From: Algoriphagus formosus
GTDB taxonomy: Bacteria; Bacteroidota; Bacteroidia; Cytophagales; Cyclobacteriaceae
Direction of reading: 5' to 3'
DNA: 64,000 bases
Assembly (NCBI RefSeq): GCF_002807035.1
Contig: NZ_NIUC01000004.1
Span: 226,327 to 290,326 of the forward strand
Of this stretch, positions 26,507-35,591 are shown in pieces (position 1 is the stretch's first letter; the number at the start of each line of letters is the position of its first letter). Below the pieces are notes generated by a model. The model saw only the letters and a list, made by a program, of their open reading frames with translations. It was not told the DNA's origin and did no database searches. The translations under genes and the position numbers were made by a program.

Positions 26507-27235
26507 ATGATGAAAAGTCAAAATATTTTCAATCTCACCGAGCTCTGGAAATTGGGCGGGATGAATTCAGGAGAATTGATCTCCAGAGAGGGCGTCTTTG
26601 CAAGTATTGCAGATAGCGGAGATTGGCCTAACAAACTATGGATAGATGGAGAATTGACATCAGAAAAACTGGAGATCATTCGCTCAATTGGAAAAGACAA
26701 ACCTCTTGGACTAGGGCTTTGGGAGGATGGATTTTCAGATAAGCTTTTAGCTAAAATCGGGTTTCAGCCCAATATGGAACTGATAGGAATGTCTGCTGAT
26801 TTAACAAACTTCACTCGTTCAGGTCAACTGGATGTCATGCTGAAAAAGATTAATTCAGGTGAGGAAGCTAGTATTTGGTCCAGGGTGTTCTTCGATTCCT
26901 TTGGCTATGAAATTCTTGCTCCTACTATTCTAGCATTGAAAGAAAAAGTCGATTTCTACACGGCTTTGTTTGAAGAAACACCCATCGGGACCAGCATGAT
27001 CTTCCACGACTCAGAGAGGATAGTTGGGATTTATTCCATAGGGGTTGCTCCCGCTTTTCGAGGAAAGGGTTTGGCTAACCAATTATTTGAAGCCACACTT
27101 TCGGAAGTCAAAAAAACAGGGGCCAATAAGGTTGTCCTTCAGGCTTCTGCCATGGGGATGGGCTTGTATTTAAAATATGGATTCCAATCTGATTTTAAGA
27201 TCAGGTTTTATAAACAAAAAAAAGAAAAGAAATGA
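26507..27235 (+). CDS. GNAT family N-acetyltransferase with N-terminal extension
   Basis: 242 residues. The acetyl-CoA motif A is in the C-terminal half (YSIGVAPAFRGKGLANQLFEATL), followed by LQASAMGMGLYLKYGFQ. The first ~100 residues are a second degenerate GNAT-like half, as in tandem GNAT proteins that acetylate small molecules. It begins 4 bp after the DMT gene stop, so it is likely cotranscribed. Confidence 0.85.
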   Translation: MMKSQNIFNLTELWKLGGMNSGELISREGVFASIADSGDWPNKLWIDGELTSEKLEIIRSIGKDKPLGLGLWEDGFSDKLLAKIGFQPNMELIGMSADLTNFTRSGQLDVMLKKINSGEEASIWSRVFFDSFGYEILAPTILALKEKVDFYTALFEETPIGTSMIFHDSERIVGIYSIGVAPAFRGKGLANQLFEATLSEVKKTGANKVVLQASAMGMGLYLKYGFQSDFKIRFYKQKKEKK

Positions 27236-27271
27236 AATCGAGTATGGTAAAGTTCGATATCCATAGGGATG

Positions 27272-27287
27272 CCCCGATACATCGGGG
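27272..27287. repeat. Short GC-rich hairpin
   Basis: CCCCGATACATCGGGG is a 7-bp stem with a 2-nt loop in the 100-bp gap after the GNAT gene. It is the kind of short palindrome that is often repeated in Bacteroidota intergenic DNA; transcript-end function possible. Confidence 0.55.
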
Positions 27288-27335
27288 TCATTATGCGAGA
27301 TTCTATCTCACCTTTGAAAATTAAATAATAAACAG

Positions 27336-27968
27336 ATGAAATTGATAGAAACATTGAATTGGCGATATGCCACAAAGAAATTTGATTCGAAGAAAAAAAT
27401 TGATTCGAAAAGTTTAGAATTGCTCAAAGAGGCCATTAGGCTGTCGGTATCTTCCTATGGTCTTCAATTGTACAAGGTTTTGATTATTGAAGATCCAAAA
27501 GTCAAGGAACTGCTTCGGGCAGCTTCTTGGAACCAGTCCCAAATCACGGATGCCTCCCATTTATTTGTATTTTGTAGTTACAAGCAAAACTTCACAGAAG
27601 GTGTTGATTCGTATATTTCCCTTCTACAGGAGGCTGCTGAAGAGTCTAATCATTCCGGAATTTTGGCCTATGGGAAAAGCATAAAAGAAAACCTCTCCTC
27701 AATGGAAGACTTGGAAAGAAAGTTCTGGTCGGAAAAGCAGGTTTATTTGGCCATGAATAATCTCTTGATTGCAGCGGCAGAACTCAGGTTGGATGCCTGT
27801 CCCATGGAAGGTTTTGAACCGGATAAGTATGACCAAATTTTGGGCTTAAGTGATCAGGGACTACATGCTGTATTGGTTGCTCCCGTAGGTTATCGAGCAG
27901 TAGATGATTCCGCACAGTTTAGAAAGAAAGTGAGGAGAAGTACTAAGGAGCTTTTTGAAATGATTTGA
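27336..27968 (+). CDS. NAD(P)H-dependent nitroreductase (NfsB-like)
   Basis: 210 residues of the FMN-dependent nitroreductase fold: N-terminal WRYATKKFDSKKKI contacts FMN phosphate in the family; SSYGLQLYKVLII follows; the C-terminal half has LAMNNLLIAAAELRLDACPMEGF and a basic tail (RKKVRRSTKELFEMI). It probably reduces quinones or nitroaromatics with NAD(P)H in the cytosol. The VOC gene follows 15 bp later. Confidence 0.9.
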   Translation: MKLIETLNWRYATKKFDSKKKIDSKSLELLKEAIRLSVSSYGLQLYKVLIIEDPKVKELLRAASWNQSQITDASHLFVFCSYKQNFTEGVDSYISLLQEAAEESNHSGILAYGKSIKENLSSMEDLERKFWSEKQVYLAMNNLLIAAAELRLDACPMEGFEPDKYDQILGLSDQGLHAVLVAPVGYRAVDDSAQFRKKVRRSTKELFEMI

Positions 27969-27983
27969 TAAACATCTGGGTAA

Positions 27984-28640
27984 ATGGAGATTTTGACACT
28001 GGTTTTACAAAGTGCAAACTTGGAGAAAACAAGAAGGTTTTATCAGGAAAAACTGGGTTTTGAGATTCTTCTCCAAGATGAGAACAAGCTTGTTTTTCAA
28101 GTTGGGTTTTCAAAATTGATTTTTGAAAAAGTGGAAGTAGAATCAAGTCCCCAATACCATTATGCCTTCTTAATCCCATATAATTCTATTGAACAAGCTT
28201 ATCAATGGTTACTAGATCGGGTCCAGATTCTGAATTCAGAATCTGGACCAATTGTGGATTTCAAAAGCTGGAAGGCAAAGTCGGTGTATTTTGAGGATAG
28301 TTTGGGTAATATTTTGGAGTTTATCGAGCGGTCAGATCTTCAAAATGAAATAAACGATGACTTCTCAAGCCAAAGCATTTTATGTATTAACGAAATTGGG
28401 ATAGTTGGAAACTCTCCTTTGGAAATAGCCGAAAAAATCAGAAATGATTCCGGATTGGATTATTTCTCCAAAGGACCAAAAGAATCTGATTTTATGGTGT
28501 TGGGAGAGGACTCAGGGTTGCTGATAATTTCTAAAAAGGGAAGGAACTGGTATCCTACTTTAAAGCCCTCAAAACCCTTTCCTGTAAGATTTGAAATCAA
28601 GAAAGGGGATAAGGAAACTTGGTTTGAATGGCATAAATAA
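27984..28640 (+). CDS. VOC (glyoxalase/bleomycin resistance) family protein
   Basis: 218 residues. The first ~115 form a VOC module (LVLQSANLEKTRRFYQEKLGFEIL, ending SVYFEDSLGNILEFIER with a metal-ligand Glu). The remaining ~100 residues look like a degenerate second VOC half without clear metal ligands. Function unknown; glyoxalase I activity is not supported by sequence alone. The coding sequence contains a perfect 30-bp palindrome at 28220-28249, an oddity for a protein gene. Confidence 0.82.
   Translation: MEILTLVLQSANLEKTRRFYQEKLGFEILLQDENKLVFQVGFSKLIFEKVEVESSPQYHYAFLIPYNSIEQAYQWLLDRVQILNSESGPIVDFKSWKAKSVYFEDSLGNILEFIERSDLQNEINDDFSSQSILCINEIGIVGNSPLEIAEKIRNDSGLDYFSKGPKESDFMVLGEDSGLLIISKKGRNWYPTLKPSKPFPVRFEIKKGDKETWFEWHK
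28220..28249. repeat. Perfect 30-bp palindrome inside the VOC gene
   Basis: The left arm GGTCCAGATTCTGAA (28220-28234) is followed with no spacer by its exact reverse complement (28235-28249), centred on GAATTC. It encodes VQILNSESGP in frame. Confidence 0.85.
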
Positions 28641-28720
28641 AACAGGACACTTGTCTAAAATAATTTATCAACCTTAAGAATTAATCAATCATACTCTATA
28701 AATCAATTAAAAAATAAATC

Positions 28721-29817
28721 ATGTTCAAAAAATACCGGATCCTTAAATGGATACTAAACTCCATAGCCATTATAGTGGCTATTTTTGTCATTCTTGGCAT
28801 TTATGTCTCAAGTCTTTTACCAGCCAAAGACGAAACGATAGCAAATAGTCAGGCACATAATATTGATTACATCAGTAAAGATTTACCTGCTTATCGCGGA
28901 AAAATACTGGCTGTTGTAACCAGTACAGACACCATGGGAGAGAGTGGGAAAAGTACAGGGTACGAACTAACGGAATTAGCCAGAGCTTATTATGTTTTTA
29001 AGGCTAATGGTTTTGAAGTTGATATAGCTAGCCCTTTAGGAGGTCGCCCACCCGTTGTGTTGGATGATGATGATATGGGGATATTCGATTATGCATTTTT
29101 GAATGATTCCATTGCTCAATTTAAAACAAATAATAGTTTATTATTAAATGATATTGAACCTGACACGTATGAAGCAATTTATTTTGTAGGTGGGAAAGGG
29201 GCAATGTTTGATTTCCCAAATAATAGTTACATACAGGCTCTTATCAAAGATTTCAATAAAAAAACAAGGTAATTGGCGCTGTATGTCATGGTCCAGCAGC
29301 ATTTGTTAATGTCACCTTAGAGGATGGGAATTCATTTTTAAAAGCCAGGAAGGTAAGTGGCTTTACCAATAGGGAAGAGTTGTTATTAATTTCAAATGCA
29401 GAAACTATATTTCCTTTTCTGTTGCAAGACAAATTGATATCTCAGGGAGCCATTTTTAATGAAGGTATTATGTATCTAGAAAAAATTACTCAGGACAGAA
29501 ATTTAATTACAGGTCAAAACCCATGGTCAGTTTGGGCTATGGCAGAAGCCATGGTAAAGCAATTAGGATATAGACCTAAAGATAGAGCTATCACAGCTGA
29601 AGAAAATTCTGTTAAAGTCTTATTTGTATATGAAACAAAAGGTAAAAAAGATTCGAAAGTAGTTGTTGAACAAATTCTAAATGAAAAGAAACAATCAATT
29701 TCTAGGTCATTACTTCTTAGTCACAGTGCCGTGTCGGTAATTCAAGGGCATTTAAAAAAGGCTTATGATCTTTTACGATTAGCCTCCTATGCAAAAAATA
29801 TTGAAATCAGTAAATAA
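28721..29817 (+). pseudogene. DJ-1/PfpI superfamily protein with N-terminal membrane anchor, one frameshift
   Basis: The first frame (28721-29272) gives an N-terminal TM helix (ILNSIAIIVAIFVILGIYVSSLL) and the front half of a DJ-1/PfpI domain (ILAVVTSTDTMGESG...EAIYFVGGKGAMFDFP). The second frame carries on as NKVIGAVCHGPAAF with the nucleophile Cys at the elbow, then GFTNREE, to 29817. They join in a 7-A run (29258-29264) if one A is added. Class I glutamine-amidotransferase-like proteins of this type include Hsp31-like chaperone/glyoxalases. Either a true single-base deletion or a homopolymer sequencing error. Confidence 0.78.
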
Positions 29818-29820
29818 GGT

Positions 29821-30129
29821 TCAAATCCTAAACTTTTTCATCAACCCCTCCCAGTTCTCATTCTGATCATTTTCTTTTAGGCACTTTTCCAGTTCTTGGC
29901 GGTCATAGTAGATGACTCCTCCCAGTCTTGTGAATGGGATTTTATCCTGGTTTCTGAGGGTCTGAAGTGTGCCTGAGGAAATACCGAGGAGCCGCTGCAC
30001 ATCTCGGGATTTGAGCCATTTCTTTTCAGTGAAAGCAGGACTTTTTTGTTTGATTAATTCCCGGATTTCTGAGAGGATTTCCTGTTTTAATGATTGAAGA
30101 TCAGCGAGTGTGATAAGTTCGATTTCCAT
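29821..30129 (-). CDS. Helix-turn-helix (excisionase/MerR-like) DNA-binding protein
   Basis: About 102 residues from ATG 30129. The HTH is KSRDVQRLLGISSGTLQTLRNQDKIPFTRLGGVIYYDRQELEK, the standard HTH_17/excisionase core with the GGVIYYDRQEL wing. Such genes accompany Bacteroidota mobilizable and conjugative elements, controlling excision or mobilization. It is divergent from the mob cluster and abuts the DJ-1 pseudogene, so it probably marks the left part of an integrated element. Confidence 0.85.
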   Translation of the reverse strand: MEIELITLADLQSLKQEILSEIRELIKQKSPAFTEKKWLKSRDVQRLLGISSGTLQTLRNQDKIPFTRLGGVIYYDRQELEKCLKENDQNENWEGLMKKFRI

Positions 30130-30307
30130 TCTTTGAATTTTTAGGGATTCCAATTAAGGGGATGTTTTTTATTGATTTTCACCAGTTCAAGGGGAGTGGG
30201 GGTATATGCGTATAGTTTTTTAGGTAAAAGTCCTGAGTCATTAGATACTAGTGAAGATTGCCTCCTTTCTGTTCAGAAGTTTATACCCTCACTAATTATC
30301 AAATACC

Positions 30308-30523
30308 ATGAAACATGATGTATCTGAACCATTACGGGGCATCTATTCAGGCCCTAGTTTAGAAGAGGTTAATCGCTTTTTTATCCGCTCGGATTTTCCC
30401 TTGGAAGAAGGTGAGGTTTTCTATTATTACTACCAGGCCTTGGGCTGGAGGACTGAATCGGGTTTGCCACTCAGAGACTGGAAAGCTGCTGCTTCGGATT
30501 GGCTTTGGAATCTTGAAAATTAG
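30308..30523 (+). CDS. Small conserved protein of mobilizable elements
   Basis: 71 residues, acidic, ending in WRTESGLPLRDWKAAASDWLWN. This W-x-T-x-x-G-x-P-L-x-D-W-K segment resembles a C-terminal motif of replication-initiation/DnaT-like proteins, but nothing else of those proteins is present. It precedes the mobilization genes by ~230 bp. Function unknown; role in the element inferred from position. Confidence 0.55.
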   Translation: MKHDVSEPLRGIYSGPSLEEVNRFFIRSDFPLEEGEVFYYYYQALGWRTESGLPLRDWKAAASDWLWNLEN

Positions 30524-30643
30524 GATGAATGAAGGCAAGGTTTTGACCAATTCGAAAGGTTTGATTTCGATTAGCCGCGCTTTTTTGATAAACCTTGAAA
30601 GGGTCTTCTTTAAATTCCTTACAAGATCTGCTTTAAAGCCCTG

Positions 30644-30757
30644 CAAGGGGAATTACTGCGCTGTGGTGCAGTAAGCAAGATGTAGGATTGTCTACACCAA
30701 TCCCCTTTGGGTCTGCTCCGAAGTCGCATTGGAGAATTACCATAATTGAAAACCAGC
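30644..30757 (+). other. Candidate oriT region upstream of the mob genes
   Basis: The 230-bp gap before the mob operon contains TTACTGC (30653-30659) paired with GCAGTAA (30668-30674), enclosed by an outer near-perfect pairing of AAGGGGAATT with AATCCCCTT. Another small inverted repeat (CTCC/GGAG around 30716-30734) lies 3'. Nested inverted repeats just upstream of relaxase genes are typical of oriT; the nick site cannot be placed from sequence alone. Confidence 0.4.
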
Positions 30758-31165
30758 ATGAAAGGAAACAGTAGAAATACAAAAAATAAAGGCTTTCCAC
30801 GAAGAGTGGAAGGAAGGATAAGCGAATCAAGATTTCAGGAATTGAAAGCAATTCTTGATAGGGATCCCAGCCTGTCAATGAGTGAGTTGATTCGAAGAAT
30901 TTTGCAAGGTCAGCCCATTAGAATTCAGGTTCAGGAAAGAGGACTTTCCAACATCATGGAAAGGCTGATTTCGGTGGAATCTGAATTGAAGAAAATAGGG
31001 GTGAATCTGAACCAGGTTGTGAAAGCATTTCATGGAAATTCCAGTTCTATTCAAAAATTTTTATTGGCCAAAAAGCTACTGGATTTTCGGAAGAGTCTGG
31101 AAATAGAGTTGAAAAAAATGGAGGATATCTTAGGTAAACTTCAGGTCAAATGGTTGTCCGAATAA
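30758..31165 (+). CDS. Relaxosome accessory protein (MobA/MobC-like)
   Basis: About 135 residues, strongly basic N-terminus, then a ribbon-helix-helix-like segment (RISESRFQELKAILDRDPSLSMSELIRRILQGQPI). A coiled region follows with VNLNQVVKAFHGNSS, the L/VNQ-x-V-K core shared by MobC-type mobilization proteins. It should bind oriT and assist the relaxase. ATG 30758 is chosen over an upstream TTG. It overlaps the relaxase start by 16 bp. Confidence 0.82.
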   Translation: MKGNSRNTKNKGFPRRVEGRISESRFQELKAILDRDPSLSMSELIRRILQGQPIRIQVQERGLSNIMERLISVESELKKIGVNLNQVVKAFHGNSSSIQKFLLAKKLLDFRKSLEIELKKMEDILGKLQVKWLSE

Positions 31166-32403
31166 GCACAGGAAAGTCTGTTTACGGACTGATTCGATAC
31201 AATGAATCCAAGCGTAGGGAGTCTTCTGCCAAACTGATTTCTCATCTGGGATTTTCCAGGGGAGCGGAGAACCTTTCCACTCATCAGTTGACCCAGCGGT
31301 TTCAATCCCTGACATCTCTAAACCGAAGAACAAAAACCAATGCGGTTCACATTTCTCTGAATTTTGCTCCCGGTGAAAATCTTAAGGATGAAGTCTTGGA
31401 GGAGATCAGTAGGAAGTATCTGAATAAAATTGGATTTGGAAATCAGCCTTGTCTGGTTTATCAGCATTTTGATGCAGGCCATCCCCATCTTCATCTGGTG
31501 ACAGTCAATATTGATCGGGAAGGTAAACGAATTGAGACCCATAATCTTGGGAAGAATCAATCTGAAAAAGCCAGAAAGGAAATTGAGCAGGAATTTGCTT
31601 TGGTACCGGCAGAAAAGCAAAAAAGAATAGGGCCCAGTATTCAGGAACTGGGCAAGTTAGTCTACGGTCAGGAGACCACCAAGTCCAGTATTCAGACAGT
31701 TCTTAATCATGTCTGGAACAATTACACTTTCTCATCGCTGGGAGAATTCAATGCTATTTTATCAGGTTTTGGAGTTTGCGCCTATCGGGGAGAAAAGGAT
31801 TCAGAGCGCTACCGAAAGGGAGGCTTAGTCTTTCATCTCTTGGATAAACAGGGCAAGCGCAAAGGGGTGCCGATCAAGGCAAGCAGCTTCTATCTTAAGC
31901 CAACCCTTAAGAAGCTAAAATTCAGATTTGCCCGGGATTTAGAAAAGAAAAAGGAGCTGTGCCCTTTGGTTAAAGACCGGGTAGTTGAGATTCTTGGAAA
32001 GAGCAATAGCCTGAAGGGTTTTCAGGATAGTTTAAAAAAGTCAGGGATTCTTCTAGTCTTAAATTATACAGATACCGGGCAAATCTATGGGACTAGCTAT
32101 GTAGATCATCTTCATCGGGTGGGGGTCAAGGGATCTGATTTGGGGAAAGAATTTGGTGCCAATGACCTTTCCCGTCGCTTTGGTTTGGTTCCTCTTTCTT
32201 CTGCAAAACCCCTTTCGAAAGGGGAGGCTTCAAAATTTGGAGCCAAGGTAAATAAGGACTGGGTGAGGCAAACCTTTAAGGATTTGGAGATTGACCCGAT
32301 TCCTGATTTTTCATTGGTCTTATCGGATTCGCCCTACCAGGGACCTGTGCGAAGGGAAAGGAAAAAACGCAAGAAGAAAAAAGATCATTCCAGCGAATCA
32401 TGA
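31150..32403 (+). CDS. Relaxase/mobilization nuclease (MobB-like)
   Basis: 417 residues. The N-terminal relaxase domain (1-150) has candidate catalytic Tyr residues near YGLIRYNESKR and the metal-binding histidine motif HFDAGHPHLHLVTVNID at about 112-128. The C-terminal part is basic (ending RRERKKRKKKK). It nicks oriT and pilots single-stranded DNA during mobilization. It overlaps both the accessory gene and the coupling-protein gene (ATGA, 4 bp), forming one operon. Similar proteins are called MobB in Bacteroidota elements. Confidence 0.9.
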   Translation: MVVRISTGKSVYGLIRYNESKRRESSAKLISHLGFSRGAENLSTHQLTQRFQSLTSLNRRTKTNAVHISLNFAPGENLKDEVLEEISRKYLNKIGFGNQPCLVYQHFDAGHPHLHLVTVNIDREGKRIETHNLGKNQSEKARKEIEQEFALVPAEKQKRIGPSIQELGKLVYGQETTKSSIQTVLNHVWNNYTFSSLGEFNAILSGFGVCAYRGEKDSERYRKGGLVFHLLDKQGKRKGVPIKASSFYLKPTLKKLKFRFARDLEKKKELCPLVKDRVVEILGKSNSLKGFQDSLKKSGILLVLNYTDTGQIYGTSYVDHLHRVGVKGSDLGKEFGANDLSRRFGLVPLSSAKPLSKGEASKFGAKVNKDWVRQTFKDLEIDPIPDFSLVLSDSPYQGPVRRERKKRKKKKDHSSES

Positions 32404-34367
32404 ACACGGGAGAGAATCAGGAAGGCCTGAAAAAAATACTGGATTTCACCAGACTTGGCTCCATAGCTTTGATGGGAATTCATACCTATATGATAGCCTA
32501 TACTAAATTGATTAATTGGGGGCTAACGCATGAGTGGATCGATTTTTTATTGATTCAGCTCGGAAAAACGGGTTTGTTTGAGGAGGGTTTTAGGATTAAA
32601 GGAATCGCAGTGATTTTACTTTGGATTTCCCTATTGGGGGCTAAGGGGAAAAAGAACCCGGATCTAAAATGGTATGTGATTGTTTTTTGGTTTTTAGTTT
32701 GGAATGGCTTGTATGGCTCGGTAGGTTTTGCAGTGGAATATTGGAATTGGGGTAGGGAGGTTTACCTGGCTATTCTTTGGGGATCTTGGATAGGTATTCT
32801 GATGATGGGAGGGAAGCTGTCAAGGGTTATCCGGGATGGATTTTCTCCTGATGTGTTTAACCACCTACAAGAAACCTTCCCTCAGGAACAACGGCTTTTG
32901 GAGAATGAATTTTCAGTCAATCTCCCTACTCGCTTTCAGTTGAAAAAGAAGGTGATGAATGGTTGGTTGAATATTATTAATCCCTTTCGGGCCATATTGG
33001 TTGTGGGTACTCCGGGTGCAGGTAAATCTTATTTCGTTATCCGACATATCATTACCCAACACCTGAGCAAGGGCTTTTCCATGTTTGTCTATGATTTCAA
33101 ATATGATGACCTCTCCAGAATCGCTTATAATAATCTGCTGAAGTACCGTCATGTTTATCCAATAGAGCCCCAATTCTACACCATCAATTTTGATAATCTG
33201 GAGACTAGTCATCGCTGTAATCCTTTGGAGCCAAGTACAATGACGGATATTACGGATGCTTCCGAATCTTCGAGAACCATCATGCTGGGCTTAAACCGAG
33301 AGTGGATTAAAAAGCAGGGAGATTTCTTTGTGGAGTCACCTATCAACTTTGTGACAGCCGTAATCTGGTTTTTAAAGAAATATCGAGGTGGGAAATTTTG
33401 TACGCTTCCACACGTGATCGAACTGATGCAGGTAGAATACCCCAAACTGTTTTCGGTTTTACGCACTGAACCAGAAATTGAAGTATTGATCAATCCGTTT
33501 GTGTCAGCCTATTTGCATGGGGCTGCCGAGCAGTTGGAAGGACAGATTGCCAGTGCCAAGATTACCATGGCCCGCCTTGCATCTCCTCAGCTTTACTATG
33601 TGCTCAGCCAAAGTGAATTTACGTTGGATTTGAATAATCCAACAGAACCCAAAATCATTTGTATGGGAAACAACCCTCAAAAACAGCAGGTTTATGGGGC
33701 GGTGCTTTCCTTATATATTTCTCGCATCACCAAATTGGTTAACCGGAAAAACTGCTTGAAGTCCAGCTTGATATTTGATGAGTTCCCAACCATCTATTTT
33801 AATGGAATTGATTCCTTGATTGCCACGGCAAGATCCAATAAGGTAGCGACCACTCTTGGGGTACAGGATTACAGTCAGTTGAAGAAAGATTATGGAAGGG
33901 AGCAGGCTGAAGTGATCATGAATACCGTGGGAAATATTATTTCCGGTCAGGTATTGGGAGATACCGCCAAACAGTTGTCAGATCGTATCGGGAAAATCAA
34001 TCAAGCCAGAAGAAGTCTGTCTATTAATTCAGGTGATACTTCCATCAGTCATTCCACCCAATTGGAGTTGGCAGTTCCACCGTCAACGATTTCTCAGCTT
34101 TCATCCGGTCAGTTTGTTGGGATTATAGCAGATGATCCTACCCAGCGGATTGAGCTGAAAGCATTTCATTGTGAAATTCAAAATAATCATCAGGCTTTGG
34201 CCAAGGAGGAAAAGGGCTATCAATCCATTCTGGCTGTTCGGAAATTAAAAGGGGAGGAGGTTTTAGAAAATTATAGAAGGATTAAGTCTGAAGTGGGGCA
34301 ATTGATCGAGGAGGAGTTGGATCGAATGATGGATACCCCTGCTTTGACGGGCTTAATGATTAAGTAA
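32400..34367 (+). CDS. Type IV coupling protein, TraG/VirD4-like (MobC-like)
   Basis: 655 residues. Four TM helices in the first ~150 residues (YWFCY-like N-terminus) precede a cytosolic ATPase with Walker A VVGTPGAGKSYFV (about 201-213) and Walker B SLIFDEFPTIYF. It couples the relaxosome to a conjugation channel. No mating-pair genes (TraA-Q type) are present in the window, so the element is mobilizable rather than self-transmissible as far as visible. Confidence 0.9.
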   Translation: MNTGENQEGLKKILDFTRLGSIALMGIHTYMIAYTKLINWGLTHEWIDFLLIQLGKTGLFEEGFRIKGIAVILLWISLLGAKGKKNPDLKWYVIVFWFLVWNGLYGSVGFAVEYWNWGREVYLAILWGSWIGILMMGGKLSRVIRDGFSPDVFNHLQETFPQEQRLLENEFSVNLPTRFQLKKKVMNGWLNIINPFRAILVVGTPGAGKSYFVIRHIITQHLSKGFSMFVYDFKYDDLSRIAYNNLLKYRHVYPIEPQFYTINFDNLETSHRCNPLEPSTMTDITDASESSRTIMLGLNREWIKKQGDFFVESPINFVTAVIWFLKKYRGGKFCTLPHVIELMQVEYPKLFSVLRTEPEIEVLINPFVSAYLHGAAEQLEGQIASAKITMARLASPQLYYVLSQSEFTLDLNNPTEPKIICMGNNPQKQQVYGAVLSLYISRITKLVNRKNCLKSSLIFDEFPTIYFNGIDSLIATARSNKVATTLGVQDYSQLKKDYGREQAEVIMNTVGNIISGQVLGDTAKQLSDRIGKINQARRSLSINSGDTSISHSTQLELAVPPSTISQLSSGQFVGIIADDPTQRIELKAFHCEIQNNHQALAKEEKGYQSILAVRKLKGEEVLENYRRIKSEVGQLIEEELDRMMDTPALTGLMIK

Positions 34368-34447
34368 AATGTGATTAATTAAGCTTGGTTTAAAACTATT
34401 CATCTCCCTGCTTTAATACGGATACCCCAAACCATTAATTTTTACTA

Positions 34448-34563
34448 CTCCCTGCTTCAGCTAAGGTAGCGGGGAGGATGCACACGAGGCAAGAGACTAC
34501 GGCATAAAGCCAGCACTCTTGCCTTCTCTGGTTTATTCCGTTTCCTCTTGCACTTAGTGCCTC
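34448..34563 (+). other. Structured leader upstream of ardC
   Basis: Within the 250-bp gap before ardC, CTCCCTGCT (34448-34456) pairs with AGCGGGGAG (34468-34476), and GGCAAGAG (34488-34495) pairs with CTCTTGCC (34516-34523), enclosing a small GGC/GCC stem. GAGGCA (34486-34491) could instead pair with TGCCTC (34558-34563), giving a mutually exclusive fold. It could be a regulatory RNA leader or a second transfer/replication site. Confidence 0.45.
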
Positions 34564-34617
34564 CTTTCCGCGGGGATTGCTGTATCAGTTTATGTCTAAC
34601 CTAAAACGAAAAGAAAG

Positions 34618-35589
34618 ATGAAGACTACAGCAAAAAAAGAAAATGGATTAATCTCAAACGGGAAGAGTTCAGTCAAAAGCAAGGGATGGAGAAGCCCAAA
34701 GAAGTCAACAAAGGACTTATATCAGGAGGTCACTGATTTGATTTTGGAGAAACTGGAAAAAGGAATCATTCCCTGGAAGCAGCCTTGGGGAGACTTGGGT
34801 TTGCCGAGTAATTACCTGACAAAGAAGCCCTATCGGGGAATCAATCTTTGGATTCTTTTATCACAAGAGCATAGTACACCCTATTACCTGACGTTCAAGC
34901 AGGCTCAGGAGCTTGGAGGGAAGGTGAAGAAAGGAAGTAAATCCATCCCGATCTGTTATTGGAATTTTGTATATCGGCATAAGGAAACAGGAGAGCGGAT
35001 TCCTAAGGACTTGATTCAATACTATCCCAAGGATTTGGTGACGAAATCCTCTTACCTGAAAGAATACAAGGTCTTTTGTATCTCGGATATTGAAGGAATC
35101 GAGTTTGAAGACATTAAAACAGGTAAGGCAGGTATTCCTCCAATTGAGCAATGCGAGGCAATATTTGATGAAATGTTGCATCCGCCGAAAATTAGAATTC
35201 AAGGCAATGAGGCATATTACCATGTAGGGGAGGATTGTATCACGATTCCGGAAATGGCTAGGTTCGAACGGGCAGAAAGTTATTATTCGGTGCTATTTCA
35301 TGAGTTGGTGCATGCAACCGGAAATGAAAGCAGGCTTGGAAGAAGCGGAATTACTGAACCAACCCAATTTGGAACAGAAGCATACAGTAAGGAAGAACTG
35401 ATTGCTGAAATGGGAGCGGGGTACCTGGGGGGAATGACCGGGATACTGGATGAGGACTTAATCTCTAATCATACGGCCTATATTCAAAACTGGATTACTG
35501 TGCTAAAGAAGGATAAGAGTTTACTGATTGAGGCAGCATCCAAAGCTCAAAAGGCAGTGGATTATATCTTGATGGAATGTCCATTTTGA
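34618..35589 (+). CDS. ardC: ArdC-like antirestriction protein/zincin metallopeptidase
   Basis: 323 residues. The N-terminal ssDNA-binding domain has DLYQEVTDLILEKLEKGIIPWKQPW and NYLTKKPYRGINLWIL. The C-terminal zincin domain has HELVHATG (HExxH) and a downstream Glu in YSKEELIAEMGAGYL. ArdC proteins from plasmids protect incoming DNA against type I restriction. That is notable because a type I system sits ~17 kb away. A rho-independent terminator follows. It is the last recognisable gene of the mobilizable module. Confidence 0.9.
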   Translation: MKTTAKKENGLISNGKSSVKSKGWRSPKKSTKDLYQEVTDLILEKLEKGIIPWKQPWGDLGLPSNYLTKKPYRGINLWILLSQEHSTPYYLTFKQAQELGGKVKKGSKSIPICYWNFVYRHKETGERIPKDLIQYYPKDLVTKSSYLKEYKVFCISDIEGIEFEDIKTGKAGIPPIEQCEAIFDEMLHPPKIRIQGNEAYYHVGEDCITIPEMARFERAESYYSVLFHELVHATGNESRLGRSGITEPTQFGTEAYSKEELIAEMGAGYLGGMTGILDEDLISNHTAYIQNWITVLKKDKSLLIEAASKAQKAVDYILMECPF

Positions 35590-35591
35590 AG

